A stretch of 64,000 nt of DNA from Goleter apudmare HA4340-LM2 (GCA_019359495.1 JAHHHF010000073.1:165335-229334), one strand, 5' to 3'. Positions 33,684 through 44,243 are shown, counted from the stretch's first letter. The notes: generated by a model from the letters alone, not told the origin. Translations and numbers: made by a program.

Positions 33684-36182
33684 TCATGTCATAATCGCTC
33701 CACCCATTAACCGCTCATACCGATACTTCAACTCTGCTCTCATCAAATACCAACGCTCCAAGCTCACATCAATCTCAATCACCTTCTCTGCGGCTTGTCG
33801 CGCTAACAGTAAAATTTCCTCATCTTCCACCAAACTCGCTAAGGTAAAATCGGGTACACCTGATTGACGAGTTCCCAGTACTTGCCCAGGACCACGGAAA
33901 CGCATATCCATTTCTGAAATGAAAAAGCCATCCTGAGATTGCTCTAATACTTTCAGCCGTTGTTGGGCGTCAGGGCTTCTAGAACTGCTCATTAACAAAC
34001 AATAGGACTGATCTGCACCACGACCAACGCGCCCCCGCAGTTGGTGGAGTTGCGATAAGCCAAAACGTTCCGCATGTTCAATGAACATGACTGTAGCATT
34101 CGGTACATCTACGCCTACCTCTACTACTGTAGTAGAAACTAAAATCTGCGTTTGGCGATCGCGGAATTTAGTAATGGCTTCGTCTTTATCGGCGGAACTC
34201 ATGCGACCATGCAACAACCCGACTTGAAATTCGGGAAAAATACTTTCTTGTAACTTTTGATGCTCATCTACAGCCGATCGCAAATCCAATTTTTCTGATT
34301 CTTCTACCAAAGGCAACACCACATACACTTGGCGTCCTTGAGCAATTTCTCGCCGCATTAAGTCGTAAGCTTGGGTGCGTTGCTGTGCAGTCAGCAATGT
34401 CGTCTGAATTTTTTGCCTTCCTGGTGGTAACTCGTCAATTTGGCTAACATCCAAATCCCCGTGTATCGTCAGGGCTAGTGTGCGGGGGATGGGTGTAGCG
34501 GTCATAGTTAATACATGGGGTTGGTTGCCTTTTTGCTGCAAACGCGCCCGTTGTTCTACCCCGAAGCGATGCTGTTCATCAATTACCACTAAGCCCAGTT
34601 GCTGAAAGTTTACCGGGTCTTGAATTAAAGCATGAGTTCCCACTAACAGGGGTAATTCTCCCGTTTCTAATTGGGAATGAATCAGTCGCCGTTTAGCGGT
34701 TTTAGTGGAACCTGTCAGTAATTCCACTGGTAAATGCAACAAGTTAAACCAGCTAACTAACTTGCGATAATGCTGTTCTGCTAACACTTCTGTAGGAGCC
34801 ATCAACGCCGCTTGGTAGCCTGATTGAATCGCTGCGAGAATAGCCACTACCGCCACCACAGTTTTACCAGAACCGACATCACCCTGCACCAATCGATTCA
34901 TCGGTGCAGGTTTTTGCAAGTCGTTGAGGATATCGTTGACTACTCGCTGCTGTGCGCCAGTCAGTTGAAAAGGTAGTAATTCATAGAATTTTTCTAAAAG
35001 CTGCCCTTTGGGGGCGAGGATAGCGCTGGTTTGGATAGCTTTTGCTTGCTGTTGACGTTGCAATAAGCTCAGTTGCAGGTAGAAAAATTCATCAAAAACT
35101 AGACGGCGACGGGCAACTTGCAGAGTGGCACTATCTGAGGGAAAGTGAACATTAGCGATCGCATCTTTCAATTCCATCAAACCATACTTCTCTCGTAAAC
35201 CATTAGGCAAGGGATCTTTCAAATGCGCCGCAGCAGGTAAAGCCGCTATTACCGCTTGTCGCACTGTATTCGCCACCACACCCTCAGTTAGTCCATAAAT
35301 GGGCACGACTCGACCAATTGTCAGCGAATCAATCGGATCTCCAGGATGTGCCAACACTTCTAGCTCTGGGTTATCTAGCGTCAAGCCATATTTACTAGCT
35401 TTCACCAACCCACAAGCGGCAATCATACTACCTACTGGGTAGCGACGCTTTAAACTTTCTTGCCAAGCACGACTCGTAAAGCGTGTCCCAGCAGAAAAGC
35501 GACTCACTTTAATTTGACCAGTGTTATCTTTCAGGATCAATTCTAAAATTGATAATTTCTGATTTTTGGGGCTATTAAAGCAGTTGCAACGCTTCACGGT
35601 GGCGACAAGTGTCACCGTTTCACCCGCCTCTAACTCGCTGATATTCACCTGACGCCCATAGTCAATGTGGTCGCGGGGATAATAAAAAAGTAAGTCGCGC
35701 ACAGTATACAAACCCAGACGCGCTAAACTGTCAGCTTTGCGGATGCCTATTTCTGGTAAATCACTGAGTTTTTGATCAATTTTTGGAGCCAGCCTCCGAC
35801 TCACCTCAGCCACAATTGGTGAGGTGGCCGGAGATTTAGCAGATTGATAATTTTTCCTTTGCTCCCTCTGTTCCCCTGGTTCCTGTTTCGCCCTCTCCCC
35901 TTCTTCCTGTTCTTGCTGTAACTGATACAAATATCTACGTGTTTCTGCTACCAAGTGTTGTTTAGCTGGCAGTTCCAGATGGGGATAATTAGCAAATTGC
36001 ACCGCTAGCCCTTGCCAACGAGGGCGTTCAGTTGGGGGTAAAGCTGTGGGGAATTTCCCAAAAGTGAGGCTGAGAAATTCACTGAAGCGATATTGCTTGC
36101 CCATCAAGTCTGTAAAGCCGCGTTCTGCCTCTATTGCTAGGGCTTTTTGCAATCTTATCCAATCTGGTGTGTCATTAAGCAT
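33684..36182 (-). CDS. recG: ATP-dependent DNA helicase RecG
   Basis: An 832-residue helicase that reverses stalled replication forks and branch-migrates Holliday junctions. After a cyanobacterial N-terminal extension come the wedge/OB domain (FYYPRDHIDYG), then Walker A in LVQGDVGSGKTVVAVV, the DEQH box in VIDEQHRFGVEQRARL, TMTATPIPRTLALTIHGDLDVS (motif III), and GLLHGRMSSADKDE through QLRGRVGRG in the second lobe. The frame opens seven codons earlier, but MLNDTPDWIRLQKAL is the family-like start. A low-complexity Glu/Gln/Lys stretch lies at about 100-120. Confidence 0.96.
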   Translation of the reverse strand: MLNDTPDWIRLQKALAIEAERGFTDLMGKQYRFSEFLSLTFGKFPTALPPTERPRWQGLAVQFANYPHLELPAKQHLVAETRRYLYQLQQEQEEGERAKQEPGEQREQRKNYQSAKSPATSPIVAEVSRRLAPKIDQKLSDLPEIGIRKADSLARLGLYTVRDLLFYYPRDHIDYGRQVNISELEAGETVTLVATVKRCNCFNSPKNQKLSILELILKDNTGQIKVSRFSAGTRFTSRAWQESLKRRYPVGSMIAACGLVKASKYGLTLDNPELEVLAHPGDPIDSLTIGRVVPIYGLTEGVVANTVRQAVIAALPAAAHLKDPLPNGLREKYGLMELKDAIANVHFPSDSATLQVARRRLVFDEFFYLQLSLLQRQQQAKAIQTSAILAPKGQLLEKFYELLPFQLTGAQQRVVNDILNDLQKPAPMNRLVQGDVGSGKTVVAVVAILAAIQSGYQAALMAPTEVLAEQHYRKLVSWFNLLHLPVELLTGSTKTAKRRLIHSQLETGELPLLVGTHALIQDPVNFQQLGLVVIDEQHRFGVEQRARLQQKGNQPHVLTMTATPIPRTLALTIHGDLDVSQIDELPPGRQKIQTTLLTAQQRTQAYDLMRREIAQGRQVYVVLPLVEESEKLDLRSAVDEHQKLQESIFPEFQVGLLHGRMSSADKDEAITKFRDRQTQILVSTTVVEVGVDVPNATVMFIEHAERFGLSQLHQLRGRVGRGADQSYCLLMSSSRSPDAQQRLKVLEQSQDGFFISEMDMRFRGPGQVLGTRQSGVPDFTLASLVEDEEILLLARQAAEKVIEIDVSLERWYLMRAELKYRYERLMGGAIMT

Positions 36183-36328
36183 ATGGCGTTGGGCATTGGG
36201 CATTGGGGAGCCAGTTGCGTGGGCGGGTTTCCCGACTTAAGCAAACTAGCGTCATGGGGCAATAGTCATTCACCAATAACTCTTGACTCTTGACCCTGGA
36301 CAAATAACAAATGACAAATAACTAATTC

Positions 36329-37150
36329 CTAATTATCAACCCAAATAGCACGCCATGCGGCTTCAGCTTCGGCAATTGTCCGTTCTCGTTGCTTCTTTTG
36401 ATACTCCCGCCCTACCTTGTTTAACTGATTTAAGATATTGCGAATTTGCTTGCGTGCAGAAGCGAGTGTAGCATCGGCAAATTCAATTTCTCCTAGCTTT
36501 AGATTAATAGCCATGATTTGTGTCAGGTTGGAATCTTGTGCATCTTGCTCATTCTCAATTTCAATTACCAAGTTTAATAAATTGGGTGGACCTGGGATGA
36601 CCTCAGCAGATGCTTCTGATACTGCTGCGGCGGCTGCGGCTGCGGCTTCTAAAATTGGTTCTGGTAATTTTTTGGGTAGTATACCTGCTTTTTGTAATAG
36701 AGCATTAGTGTCACGGGATACTTTTTTGAGGGTACTTTGCATCTCATCTTCCAGGTTCTGTTGCCATGCTGCCAATTCTATTGGGTTAGAAAGGTTAGAG
36801 GAAGTAGATGCGACGAGAGAATAATTGTTCTCTTCATCTCCCTCATCTCCCTCATCTTCTGCATCTCCCTCACTGCTGATGACAGTAAGCAACTTCTCAG
36901 ATGCCCCATAACCTAACTTACGGATAGCTTGTTGCAACTGTTGTCTCTGATTCAATGACAAACTGAGGAAGTTTTCGGGATATCCTTGAGTACACAAGTG
37001 GTAACTTGCCAGAATCAACTGTTGGCGAACAGCTTCCCCTAAAGTGACTAGATAACTAGCATAAGCGCTGTGGAGTTGTGCTGCGATCGCACCTATCGCT
37101 TCTTGCAGCACTGTTATATCCCGCTCAATTCGCTCAATTGCTCTTGTCAT
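36329..37150 (-). CDS. Conserved-looking helical protein between tsf and recG, unknown
   Basis: A roughly 273-residue mostly alpha-helical, charged protein. It starts MTRAIERIERDITVLQEAIG. The middle has an acidic simple-sequence run (Gly-Asp-Glu repeats near residue 105), then a poly-Ala segment (EAAAAAAAAVSEASAE). The C-terminal helix is strongly basic (YQKKQRERTIAEAEAAWRAIW). No membrane segment or signal is seen. It lies between tsf and recG on the same strand, an arrangement I believe is common in cyanobacteria. The function is not known. The ATG at 37168 would add six residues. Confidence 0.75.
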   Translation of the reverse strand: MTRAIERIERDITVLQEAIGAIAAQLHSAYASYLVTLGEAVRQQLILASYHLCTQGYPENFLSLSLNQRQQLQQAIRKLGYGASEKLLTVISSEGDAEDEGDEGDEENNYSLVASTSSNLSNPIELAAWQQNLEDEMQSTLKKVSRDTNALLQKAGILPKKLPEPILEAAAAAAAAVSEASAEVIPGPPNLLNLVIEIENEQDAQDSNLTQIMAINLKLGEIEFADATLASARKQIRNILNQLNKVGREYQKKQRERTIAEAEAAWRAIWVDN

Positions 37151-37212
37151 ATCTTCATTATGGTACAAGTGTACCTAATCATTGTAAGATAACCATCTAA
37201 AAGTTCGTAGTC

Positions 37213-37226
37213 AGGACTTTAGTCCT
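37213..37226. repeat. Short dispersed palindrome AGGACTTTAGTCCT
   Basis: Same family as 19093-19108: the core follows GTTCGTAGT in both places. It lies between the tsf terminator and the next gene. Confidence 0.6.
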
Positions 37227-37288
37227 TGATCTTTTGGTCAAAATTCCAGAGTCAAGGGTCAAGATTTGCCTAATTTCCAATCTAATAA

Positions 37289-37322
37289 AATACAGGTCAG
37301 CGTATTTTGCTTGACCTGTATT
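37289..37322 (-). terminator. Terminator after tsf
   Basis: AATACAGGTCA and TGACCTGTATT form a perfect 11-bp stem over a 12-base loop. On the minus strand it is followed by TTTATTAG. It lies about 55 bp past the tsf stop. Confidence 0.8.
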
Positions 37323-37374
37323 GTCATAAAGTCATTCGTGGATTTAGTCAAGCGTTAACTTACTAATGACTAAA

Positions 37375-38319
37375 TTACTTCCTGCCCATTTGTGCAGCAA
37401 CCTCTTCTGCAAAGTTACTTTCTTGCTTTTCTATGCCTTCGCCTAGTACAAAGCGCACAAAGCGATTGACTTGGATTTCCTCGCCTACTTTAGCCTTCAC
37501 TTGCTTCACCAGGTCTTCTACTGAAATACTCTGATCACGAATGAAAGGCTGATCCAACAAAGTCAATTCTTTCAGGCGTTTTTCAATCCGTCCCTGAACA
37601 ATTTTTTCTTTGATGTTTTCTGGCTTGTTCGCCAAATCATCCCGCCCCATTTCAATATCTTTTTCTTTTTGGGCGACTTCGGCAGGGATTTGATCGACGC
37701 TGACATATTCCACATTGGGACAAGCCGCAACTTGCATGGCGCTGTTTCGTGCCAAAGATTGGAACTCTTCATTAACAGCAGCAGCGTCAGTTTGGGATTT
37801 CAACTCTACCAGTACACCAACTCGACCACCAGTGTGAATGTAGCTGTCTACTATACCTGATGTGCCTTCTGCTAATGCATAGGTCTCAAAGCGACGCACC
37901 TGGATGTTTTCGCCCAAAGTGACAATGATTTGCTTGATGAAATCTTCTACAGTTAAGCTTTGATCTTGAATATAGGGTTGAGCTAACAAAGATTCAACAC
38001 TATCAGCAGTCGCTGCGAGCTTAGCCAAGTTCTTAACTAGATTTTTAAAAGCCTCATTACGGGCAACAAAATCGGTTTGGCAGTTGACTTCTATCAGTAC
38101 ACCTACCCGACCACCGGGTTGAATGTAGGTGTCTACTAGACCTTCTGCGGCAATGCGATCGCTTTTTTTACCCGCCGAGACTAAGTTCTTTTGTCGCAGC
38201 CAATCTATAGCGTTGTCGATGTCGCCATCAGTTTCTTTTAGCGCTTTTTTGCAGTCCATCATGCCAGCACCAGTTTTTTGGCGTAGCTCTTGGACTAGTT
38301 TTGCAGATATTTCCGCCAT
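37375..38319 (-). CDS. tsf: Translation elongation factor Ts
   Basis: A 314-residue nucleotide-exchange factor for EF-Tu. The N-terminal UBA-like domain [20 protein letters not shown] is diagnostic. The core is present twice, as [21 protein letters not shown] (with the TDFV motif that contacts EF-Tu) and as [21 protein letters not shown] (motif lost). The sequence between and after carries the [23 protein letters not shown] dimerisation-type helix. It follows rpsB by 153 bp, the usual order. Confidence 0.97.
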   Translation of the reverse strand: MAEISAKLVQELRQKTGAGMMDCKKALKETDGDIDNAIDWLRQKNLVSAGKKSDRIAAEGLVDTYIQPGGRVGVLIEVNCQTDFVARNEAFKNLVKNLAKLAATADSVESLLAQPYIQDQSLTVEDFIKQIIVTLGENIQVRRFETYALAEGTSGIVDSYIHTGGRVGVLVELKSQTDAAAVNEEFQSLARNSAMQVAACPNVEYVSVDQIPAEVAQKEKDIEMGRDDLANKPENIKEKIVQGRIEKRLKELTLLDQPFIRDQSISVEDLVKQVKAKVGEEIQVNRFVRFVLGEGIEKQESNFAEEVAAQMGRK

Positions 38320-38472
38320 GTTGCCTCAATTCCTACTTGACCTCGAGTTGTAATCGCTCACGGGTGTTGAGTATCTCTATCTTACTCAGGGCTGGGGAAG
38401 AAAAAATATGAAGTCTGAAGTTTACTGGATAAAGTATGAAATTTTAGCTACGTCTCTTCCCCATTTATTGAT

Positions 38473-39267
38473 TTATTCTTCCTCTTCTTCGTCGGGAATT
38501 ACTGAGTCAGTGTACTCACTTTCGTCATACTCTTCGTCGTACTCAGCACCGTCGTAATCTTCGTAATCATCTTCCGCATCCAGCTGACCATGACGACCTT
38601 CATAAATAGCATCTGCTAGTTTGCCGACAATCAGCTTAATCGATCTGATGGCGTCGTCATTTGCAGGGATGGGAATATCTACTACATCAGGGTCACAGTT
38701 GGTATCCAGCAAAGATACGATGGGAATCGCCAGCTTTTGGCATTCTTGAACTGCGTTATATTCCCGCCGTTGGTCTACAATGACCACCACATCAGGAACC
38801 TTCCGCATAGTTTTAATACCGCCCAAGTATTTTTGTAGCTTCGCCATTTCCCGACGCAGCATCGAAGCTTCCTTTTTGGGTAATAGATCTAAAGCTCCGG
38901 TTTCTTCACGGCGTTCCAAATCTTTCAGGCGGTCTGCTCTGGTTTTGATCGTTGTCCAGTTGGTTAGCATTCCACCCAACCAACGCTGGTTAATGTAATG
39001 AGAACCGCAGCGACTGGCTTCCTGAGCAATAATTCCTGCTGCTTGCCGTTTAGTACCCACGAACAAGAATTTCTTGCCTTGCTCGGCTTGGGTACGCATG
39101 TAGTTGTAGGCATTATCCATCAACTGGGCAGTCTGCACCAAGTCGATGATGTGTACTCCATTACGGGAAGTATAAATGTAAGGAGACATTTTTGGGTTCC
39201 AACGCCGGGTCTGATGCCCAAAGTGAACCCCTGACTCCATCATTTGAGCCAATGAAACGACTGGCAT
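38473..39267 (-). CDS. rpsB: 30S ribosomal protein S2
   Basis: 264 residues. It opens [18 protein letters not shown] (after MPVVSLAQ), with [26 protein letters not shown] and [18 protein letters not shown], all standard for S2. The last 35 residues are an acidic Asp/Glu/Tyr tail ([19 protein letters not shown]), longer than in E. coli and typical of cyanobacteria. A hairpin in the leader lies just before its ribosome site. Confidence 0.97.
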   Translation of the reverse strand: MPVVSLAQMMESGVHFGHQTRRWNPKMSPYIYTSRNGVHIIDLVQTAQLMDNAYNYMRTQAEQGKKFLFVGTKRQAAGIIAQEASRCGSHYINQRWLGGMLTNWTTIKTRADRLKDLERREETGALDLLPKKEASMLRREMAKLQKYLGGIKTMRKVPDVVVIVDQRREYNAVQECQKLAIPIVSLLDTNCDPDVVDIPIPANDDAIRSIKLIVGKLADAIYEGRHGQLDAEDDYEDYDGAEYDEEYDESEYTDSVIPDEEEEE

Positions 39268-39281
39268 ATTTTTTAACTCCG

Positions 39282-39334
39282 ATTCGGGTTAAACCTCCAC
39301 CCAGGTGCATTTCCCAATTAGAAAACACCCGAAT
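39282..39334 (-). promoter_or_regulatory. Structured rpsB leader
   Basis: ATTCGGGT and ACCCGAAT form a perfect 8-bp stem enclosing 37 bases. On the transcript the 3' side of the stem is followed directly by CGGAGTTAAAAAATATG, so the stem abuts the Shine-Dalgarno GGAG of rpsB. Such an arrangement could let S2 or another factor control translation; this is inference. Confidence 0.45.
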
Positions 39335-39581
39335 TCCTGGATGTGCGAGATTATTGAACTTTTCTAGGGTAGCACATTTTGGCTTGGGGATTGGGCATTG
39401 GGAATAGGCAACTTGTACTGAGCGTATCCCTAGGGGGAAGCAAGCTACGGGTAGCGGCTACCTCAGGAGAAGTCGAAGTATAAGCAACAACCCTTGACTT
39501 TTGTACGGACGCGTATGCTTTTAGCATTTCGACACCGTAATTTTGCGTCTCTTTGACAAACAACAAATAACTAATTACTAA

Positions 39582-40541
39582 CTACCTAATTTGAGTGTAT
39601 GCTTCGTAAACGCCTTTAACGTTGTACCAGTTCAGGAAGATGCGGGCGATTTCTAAGGCTAATTGGGGTTTGCCCAGATTAATTAGCCATTGCAGGAATG
39701 GTGCCATTGTCCGTTCGTTCAACAGGCCGTTGAGTGAGAGAATGCCCCAAAGTAAGCGATGAAACCAAGTCATTTGAATCATCATCCGCACTTCCCACGT
39801 GGGATGTTTCTGATAAAATAAAACTCCCATACGTCCGCGTTGCATTTCTTGGTCAATCAGGCGGGGAATTTGCTCTAAATTAAATGGTGGATGCCAGTGA
39901 TAACCAACTGCTGCTGGACATTTAATAAGTTGTAAACCCAGATTTTTTAGCCTTACCCCTAGTTCTAAATCTTCCCAGCCATAAAGTTGAAAGCCGATAT
40001 CAAAGAGTCCAGCTTTTAAGAGCCAATGTTTAGGGATAGCGACATTTCCTGTAGCAAAAAAAGCTGCTGAAAAATCTGTGATTTTATAGGGTTCGGCGGT
40101 GGGGTTGACGAAATTAGAAGTATTAATTACAGCACCATAGGTAAAAAAGCGATCGCTTCCTAAATTCTCTTGTCCCTGCATTAATGCGTCTGCATGTGCT
40201 TGCAAGAAGTTAGACAGCACTACCAAATCGCTATCGATAAAGATAATTGTATCTCCCAGTGCCTGCTCCACACCCAAGTTCCGAGCTACTGCTGGCCCAG
40301 CATGATCTTGCTCAAACCACCTGATGTGAGGAAACTCGTCTTTGTGTTTCTCCAACCATATCAATGTCCCGTCTGTAGAACCGTCATCTACCAAAACGAT
40401 TTCGTAACCAGTTACGGGAGTTTTATCTCTCAACTCTTGCGCTTCCAACGCTCGGAGGCACTTTTCTAAAATTGGCTGGCGATTGTAAGTCGGTATCACA
40501 ACGCTGAAAAACACAGTCTCACCCACAACACTATTATTCAT
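39582..40541 (-). CDS. Family 2 glycosyltransferase
   Basis: A 319-residue GT-A fold enzyme. The nucleotide-sugar region FSVVIPTYNRQPILEKCLRAL is at the start, VLVDDGSTDGTLIWL gives the first Asp cluster, IIFIDSD is the DxD-type metal site, and WEDLELGVRLKNLG the catalytic-base region of galactosyltransferase-like members. The last 60 residues are amphipathic and may sit on the membrane. Donor and acceptor are unknown. It is a lone gene on the minus strand, with a Pho-box-bearing gene diverging from it. Confidence 0.9.
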   Translation of the reverse strand: MNNSVVGETVFFSVVIPTYNRQPILEKCLRALEAQELRDKTPVTGYEIVLVDDGSTDGTLIWLEKHKDEFPHIRWFEQDHAGPAVARNLGVEQALGDTIIFIDSDLVVLSNFLQAHADALMQGQENLGSDRFFTYGAVINTSNFVNPTAEPYKITDFSAAFFATGNVAIPKHWLLKAGLFDIGFQLYGWEDLELGVRLKNLGLQLIKCPAAVGYHWHPPFNLEQIPRLIDQEMQRGRMGVLFYQKHPTWEVRMMIQMTWFHRLLWGILSLNGLLNERTMAPFLQWLINLGKPQLALEIARIFLNWYNVKGVYEAYTQIR

Positions 40542-40834
40542 CTCCAGGATAGGACAGATATGGCTCTGATACTGTTCCTGGGTGAAATTTGTCTGAGGAT
40601 TTAGGAGTCATGGAAACCTTACAGCATTTTGGTGTGTCTTAAATATAAAGTTTCAATGTAAAGAATATATTTTTGCATTAAGAATCAGGTTTTTTGTAAA
40701 AAATCTATTTTTCTCCAACAAATTATTTTTAATAAATTCAAATTAATCACTATATAACCTAGTGTTAATATTTGGTACTTAGATTAAGTATAAACCGAGT
40801 CAATTATTTAGACTTAAAAGCTTTATAAGCTGGT

Positions 40835-40864
40835 CTTAACTTGTAATTAACCACAGGTTAATGG
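40835..40864 (+). promoter_or_regulatory. Pho box upstream of phoX
   Basis: Three octamers at 11-base spacing: CTTAACTT, ATTAACCA and GTTAATGG, separated by gta and cag. Against YTTAAYYW they match 8, 7 and 5 of 8 positions. The set lies 150 bp before the phoX start, leaving a long leader. Confidence 0.7.
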
Positions 40865-41013
40865 TTGTTTAAAAATACAGAAAATCTCAAAATATAGCCA
40901 AGAAATTTATGTAAAGATGCAAAGTTCTTCTTTACTGGATTTCTCATGCTTATTTAGAGATTTAACTAACTGTTTAACAACCTGATAGTCCTAAAAGAGA
41001 GGAATACTCAAAA

Positions 41014-43194
41014 ATGAAAGGCCGTTTTCACCCTAAGAACGATAGATCACTCAACCAATCTGGCAACGAATCAATCCGTGATGTCATTGACCGCATGGGG
41101 ATGAAACGTCGTCGTTTCATCATGACTACTGTTGGTACCTCAGCATTGACTGCTATAGGTAAAGTCTCCATTGGTGGTTTTCTCCAAACCGTGGAAGCAG
41201 CCCCCATCCCCTCAAGCGTAGGATTTCAAGGCATTGGTTTTGAGAGCATCAAACCGAATTTGCGTAAACCAAATTCAGAACCACCCGTCTTAGAAAAAGA
41301 CTTGGTAAGTGTTCCCAACGGTTACACAGCCAAAGTACTAATTGCATGGGGCGACCCCATTACGCCCAAAGCTCCCATCTGGGCACCTGATGCTACCCAA
41401 GATGCTGCTGCTCAAGAGCAGCAGTATGGTATGCACTCTGATGGTATGCACTTCTTCCCACTGCCTGGACGCCAGTTTTTAAACCGGGTTAACAGAATAG
41501 ATGGGTCTTACTACACAGGTCAGACTTACAATAGCGGCATCCTCTGCGTTAACCATGAGTATACTCAAGAATCAATTCTTCACGGTAGTGAAGGTTTGAG
41601 TGCAACAACAAATGTTACCATTGCCAAGGTACGCAAATCTCAGGCTGCTCATGGGGTGTCTGTATTTGAAGTATCTAAGGCCAGATTTGGCAATGACTGG
41701 ACTTTTGAACCTAAATCTCAATATGGTCGCCGCATCACAGGCAATACTGAAATACGTGTTTCTGGACCAGCAGCAGGTGACGCCCTATTGAAATCCAAGA
41801 AGTTTAACATCACACCCACTGGTTCAATAGAAATCGGTGTGAACGATGGCTACACTGCTTACGGTACTCTCAACAACTGCGCTAATGGCTACACTCCTTG
41901 GGGTACTTACCTTACCTGTGAAGAAAACTTCAATGGTTACTTTGCTAACCCCAATACAGATGTAGTTCCAACCCCAGGTCTGGAAGATAGGACAGCTGAT
42001 ATTCGTAATACACAGAGAAGATACGGTATACCAGCAGCTTCTACTACCTATCGTTGGCCAGAGGTTGATCCACGCTTTAATGCTTATACAAATCCCCTCG
42101 AAACCCATCTATTTGGTTGGGTAGTTGAAATTGATCCGTATGATCCCGATAGCAAACCTGTCAAACGTACTGCGCTTGGTCGCTTCAAACATGAAAGCGC
42201 TCAATATGTAGTAGATGACAACAACCGTGTTGCTATATATATGGGCGACGACGAGGTTAACGAGTACATCTACAAATTCGTTGCTTCTAGACCCTTCGAT
42301 TCCAGACGTATTGGCGCCAACCGTGACTTACTTGATAACGGTATTTTGTACGTTGCCAAATTCAATGCTGATGGTACTGGTGAGTGGATTCCTTTAATTC
42401 ATGGTCAACGCGGTTTGACTGCTGCTAATGGCTTCAGAAACCAAGCTGAAGTACTTGTCAAGACAAGACAAGCAGGAGATAGAGTCGGTGCAACCATGAT
42501 GGATAGACCAGAGTGGACTGCTGCACGTCCTCGGATTAATGGATTCCAAGAAATTGAAGTCTACTGCACATTAACAAATAACAGTCGTCGCGGTACAACT
42601 CCAGCTTCTTCCAACAGTCCAGATGGTACAACAGCTGCCAGTGGGTCGCGTCCTCCTGTTGATGCTGCTAACCCACGTCCTAGTAACCTTTACGGTCATA
42701 TCATCCGTTGGCGTGAAGATGGGCGCAGAGTGGACACTAACACCTTCAAGTGGGATATTTTCCTTGAGGCTGGTGATAGCACGAGAACTGAATCAAATTT
42801 TCAGGGTAACATCAACGGTGATGACATGAGTTCACCAGATGGTTTGTGGTTTGATGACTTCGGTCGCCTCTGGATTCAAACCGACCACGCAGGTAATGGT
42901 ACTGGTAACTTGGTAAATATTGGTAGCAACACCATGTTAGCTGCTGACCCCAACACCAAAGAAGTAAGGCTGTTTTTGACCAGTCCTACAGATTGTGAGG
43001 TAACTGGTATCACTTCTACACCTGATGGTAAAACCTTCTTCATCAATATCCAACACCCAGGGGATAGTGGAGATGCAGCGAATCCAAGGTTAACCAGCAA
43101 CTGGCCTGCTAGCCAAGGCTATGGCCCATCTAATCGTCCCCGCGCGGCAACAGTAGTGATTACCAAAAATGATGGCGGTATCGTTGGTACATAA
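41014..43194 (+). CDS. phoX: PhoX-family alkaline phosphatase, Tat-exported
   Basis: A 726-residue enzyme of the iron/calcium-dependent PhoX (DUF839) family that hydrolyses phosphoesters outside the membrane. A Tat signal lies after a long polar lead: KRRRFIMTTVG at about 31-41, then a hydrophobic stretch and a VEAAP cleavage region. PhoX landmarks: GILCVNHEYT, LNNCANGYTPWGTYLTCEENF (Cys and Glu of the metal centre region), GRFKHESAQYV, IYMGDDEVNEYIYKFV, SPDGLWFDDFGRLWIQTD and FINIQHPGD near the end. GAGAGG precedes ATG. A Pho box lies upstream and a strong terminator downstream, so it is transcribed alone. Confidence 0.93.
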   Translation: MKGRFHPKNDRSLNQSGNESIRDVIDRMGMKRRRFIMTTVGTSALTAIGKVSIGGFLQTVEAAPIPSSVGFQGIGFESIKPNLRKPNSEPPVLEKDLVSVPNGYTAKVLIAWGDPITPKAPIWAPDATQDAAAQEQQYGMHSDGMHFFPLPGRQFLNRVNRIDGSYYTGQTYNSGILCVNHEYTQESILHGSEGLSATTNVTIAKVRKSQAAHGVSVFEVSKARFGNDWTFEPKSQYGRRITGNTEIRVSGPAAGDALLKSKKFNITPTGSIEIGVNDGYTAYGTLNNCANGYTPWGTYLTCEENFNGYFANPNTDVVPTPGLEDRTADIRNTQRRYGIPAASTTYRWPEVDPRFNAYTNPLETHLFGWVVEIDPYDPDSKPVKRTALGRFKHESAQYVVDDNNRVAIYMGDDEVNEYIYKFVASRPFDSRRIGANRDLLDNGILYVAKFNADGTGEWIPLIHGQRGLTAANGFRNQAEVLVKTRQAGDRVGATMMDRPEWTAARPRINGFQEIEVYCTLTNNSRRGTTPASSNSPDGTTAASGSRPPVDAANPRPSNLYGHIIRWREDGRRVDTNTFKWDIFLEAGDSTRTESNFQGNINGDDMSSPDGLWFDDFGRLWIQTDHAGNGTGNLVNIGSNTMLAADPNTKEVRLFLTSPTDCEVTGITSTPDGKTFFINIQHPGDSGDAANPRLTSNWPASQGYGPSNRPRAATVVITKNDGGIVGT

Positions 43195-43255
43195 ACCCTA
43201 AATACTGTAGGGGTTGATTAATTTACGCCCCATTTTTCTACTAGTCAAAAACTTT

Positions 43256-43294
43256 AATCACCTGAATCCTTTACTGGTAAGGATTCAGGTGATT
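43256..43294 (+). terminator. Terminator after phoX
   Basis: AATCACCTGAATCC and GGATTCAGGTGATT form a perfect 14-bp stem over 11 bases, 61 bp past the stop. GTTTTT follows about 15 bases later. Confidence 0.8.
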
Positions 43295-43310
43295 TACTAG
43301 AGTTTTTCAT

Positions 43311-44072
43311 GCTATTCGGTGTTAGTAATTCGTTAAGTTTAACAAAAGCATTACTATATCTTAAGCCAGCTAAGATAGCTTCTCTGTATTCTCACATGTA
43401 ATTTAGTCAATCTAAACAAAGTCCTCAAATAACCAGCCATTGCAAAAATTTTATGATACATGAAATTTTTGCATGATCTCAACATAATTTCTTTTCCATA
43501 GCCAAAGAAATATTATGTTATTTGGTATATCTGTTTATTTGATTTAACAAAAATACAATTTCAGCAATTCAAATTGATGCTAAGTGCAAACATATTTTTT
43601 TGCTTACGTAAAATAACTTGGAAAAATAAATTTCTTTTAAAACGATTCAGGTAATCAATCTAAAAAAATATACAAAATTTGTTTTATGCAAGAGTTCTTC
43701 AAGCTATTCTATTTTTAGAAATTAAACATGGTTTTGAATATACACAAATATTTTAATAAGTTTTATTTAAAAAAATATATGAAATAGCATATCTCACATT
43801 CTAATATAGACATAAATTATAAATAAATTTTCATAGGTAAAATAAATATCGAAATATATAAAATTTCAATTAAGTCAATGTAAATATTGGATGTTTTTTA
43901 CAGGCAAAATACAGAGTTAATCGATAAAAACGTTGATATTAACTACTTTTAAGACAACTTATAACTACTTGACTAAGTGATTAAAATTCAGTAAGATTAC
44001 TAGTGTTATAGGATTTGCACACTAGCAAAAACTAACAGAAATAAAGACCAATTATGTATTCATAGTTGTGTT
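43311..44072. other. AT-rich spacer after phoX, no gene seen
   Basis: Over 700 bp of very AT-rich sequence with many stops in all frames. The only clear structure is a perfect 11-bp inverted repeat at 43441-43473 (TGCAAAAATTT facing AAATTTTTGCA). It separates the phoX transcript from the next gene. Confidence 0.55.
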
Positions 44073-44100
44073 TTGACAAGTTTGGGTGCTGGAGTACAAA
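44073..44100 (+). promoter_or_regulatory. Promoter candidate of the small secreted protein gene
   Basis: TTGACA (44073-44078) and TACAAA (44095-44100) are 16 bases apart. The leader to the ATG would be about 135 bases. A single Pho-like octamer CTTAACGA lies near 44154 without a partner at 11-base spacing, so I do not call a Pho box here. Confidence 0.4.
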
Positions 44101-44243
44101 TTTGCATATTTACAAAGAGTATTTGCACAGTAAAAAATTTGTGCATCCAGTCACTTAACGACTAGATTCTGTATGACATATCTGCAAAGTGTGTACTTCT
44201 ACAACAAAGAATGGATGTATAGATAAGAGGAATAGAGGTTCAG

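Noticed and set aside
44150..44165. Pho box before the small secreted protein
   Set aside because: A single CTTAACGA octamer without a second unit at 11-base spacing is expected by chance in AT-rich DNA.
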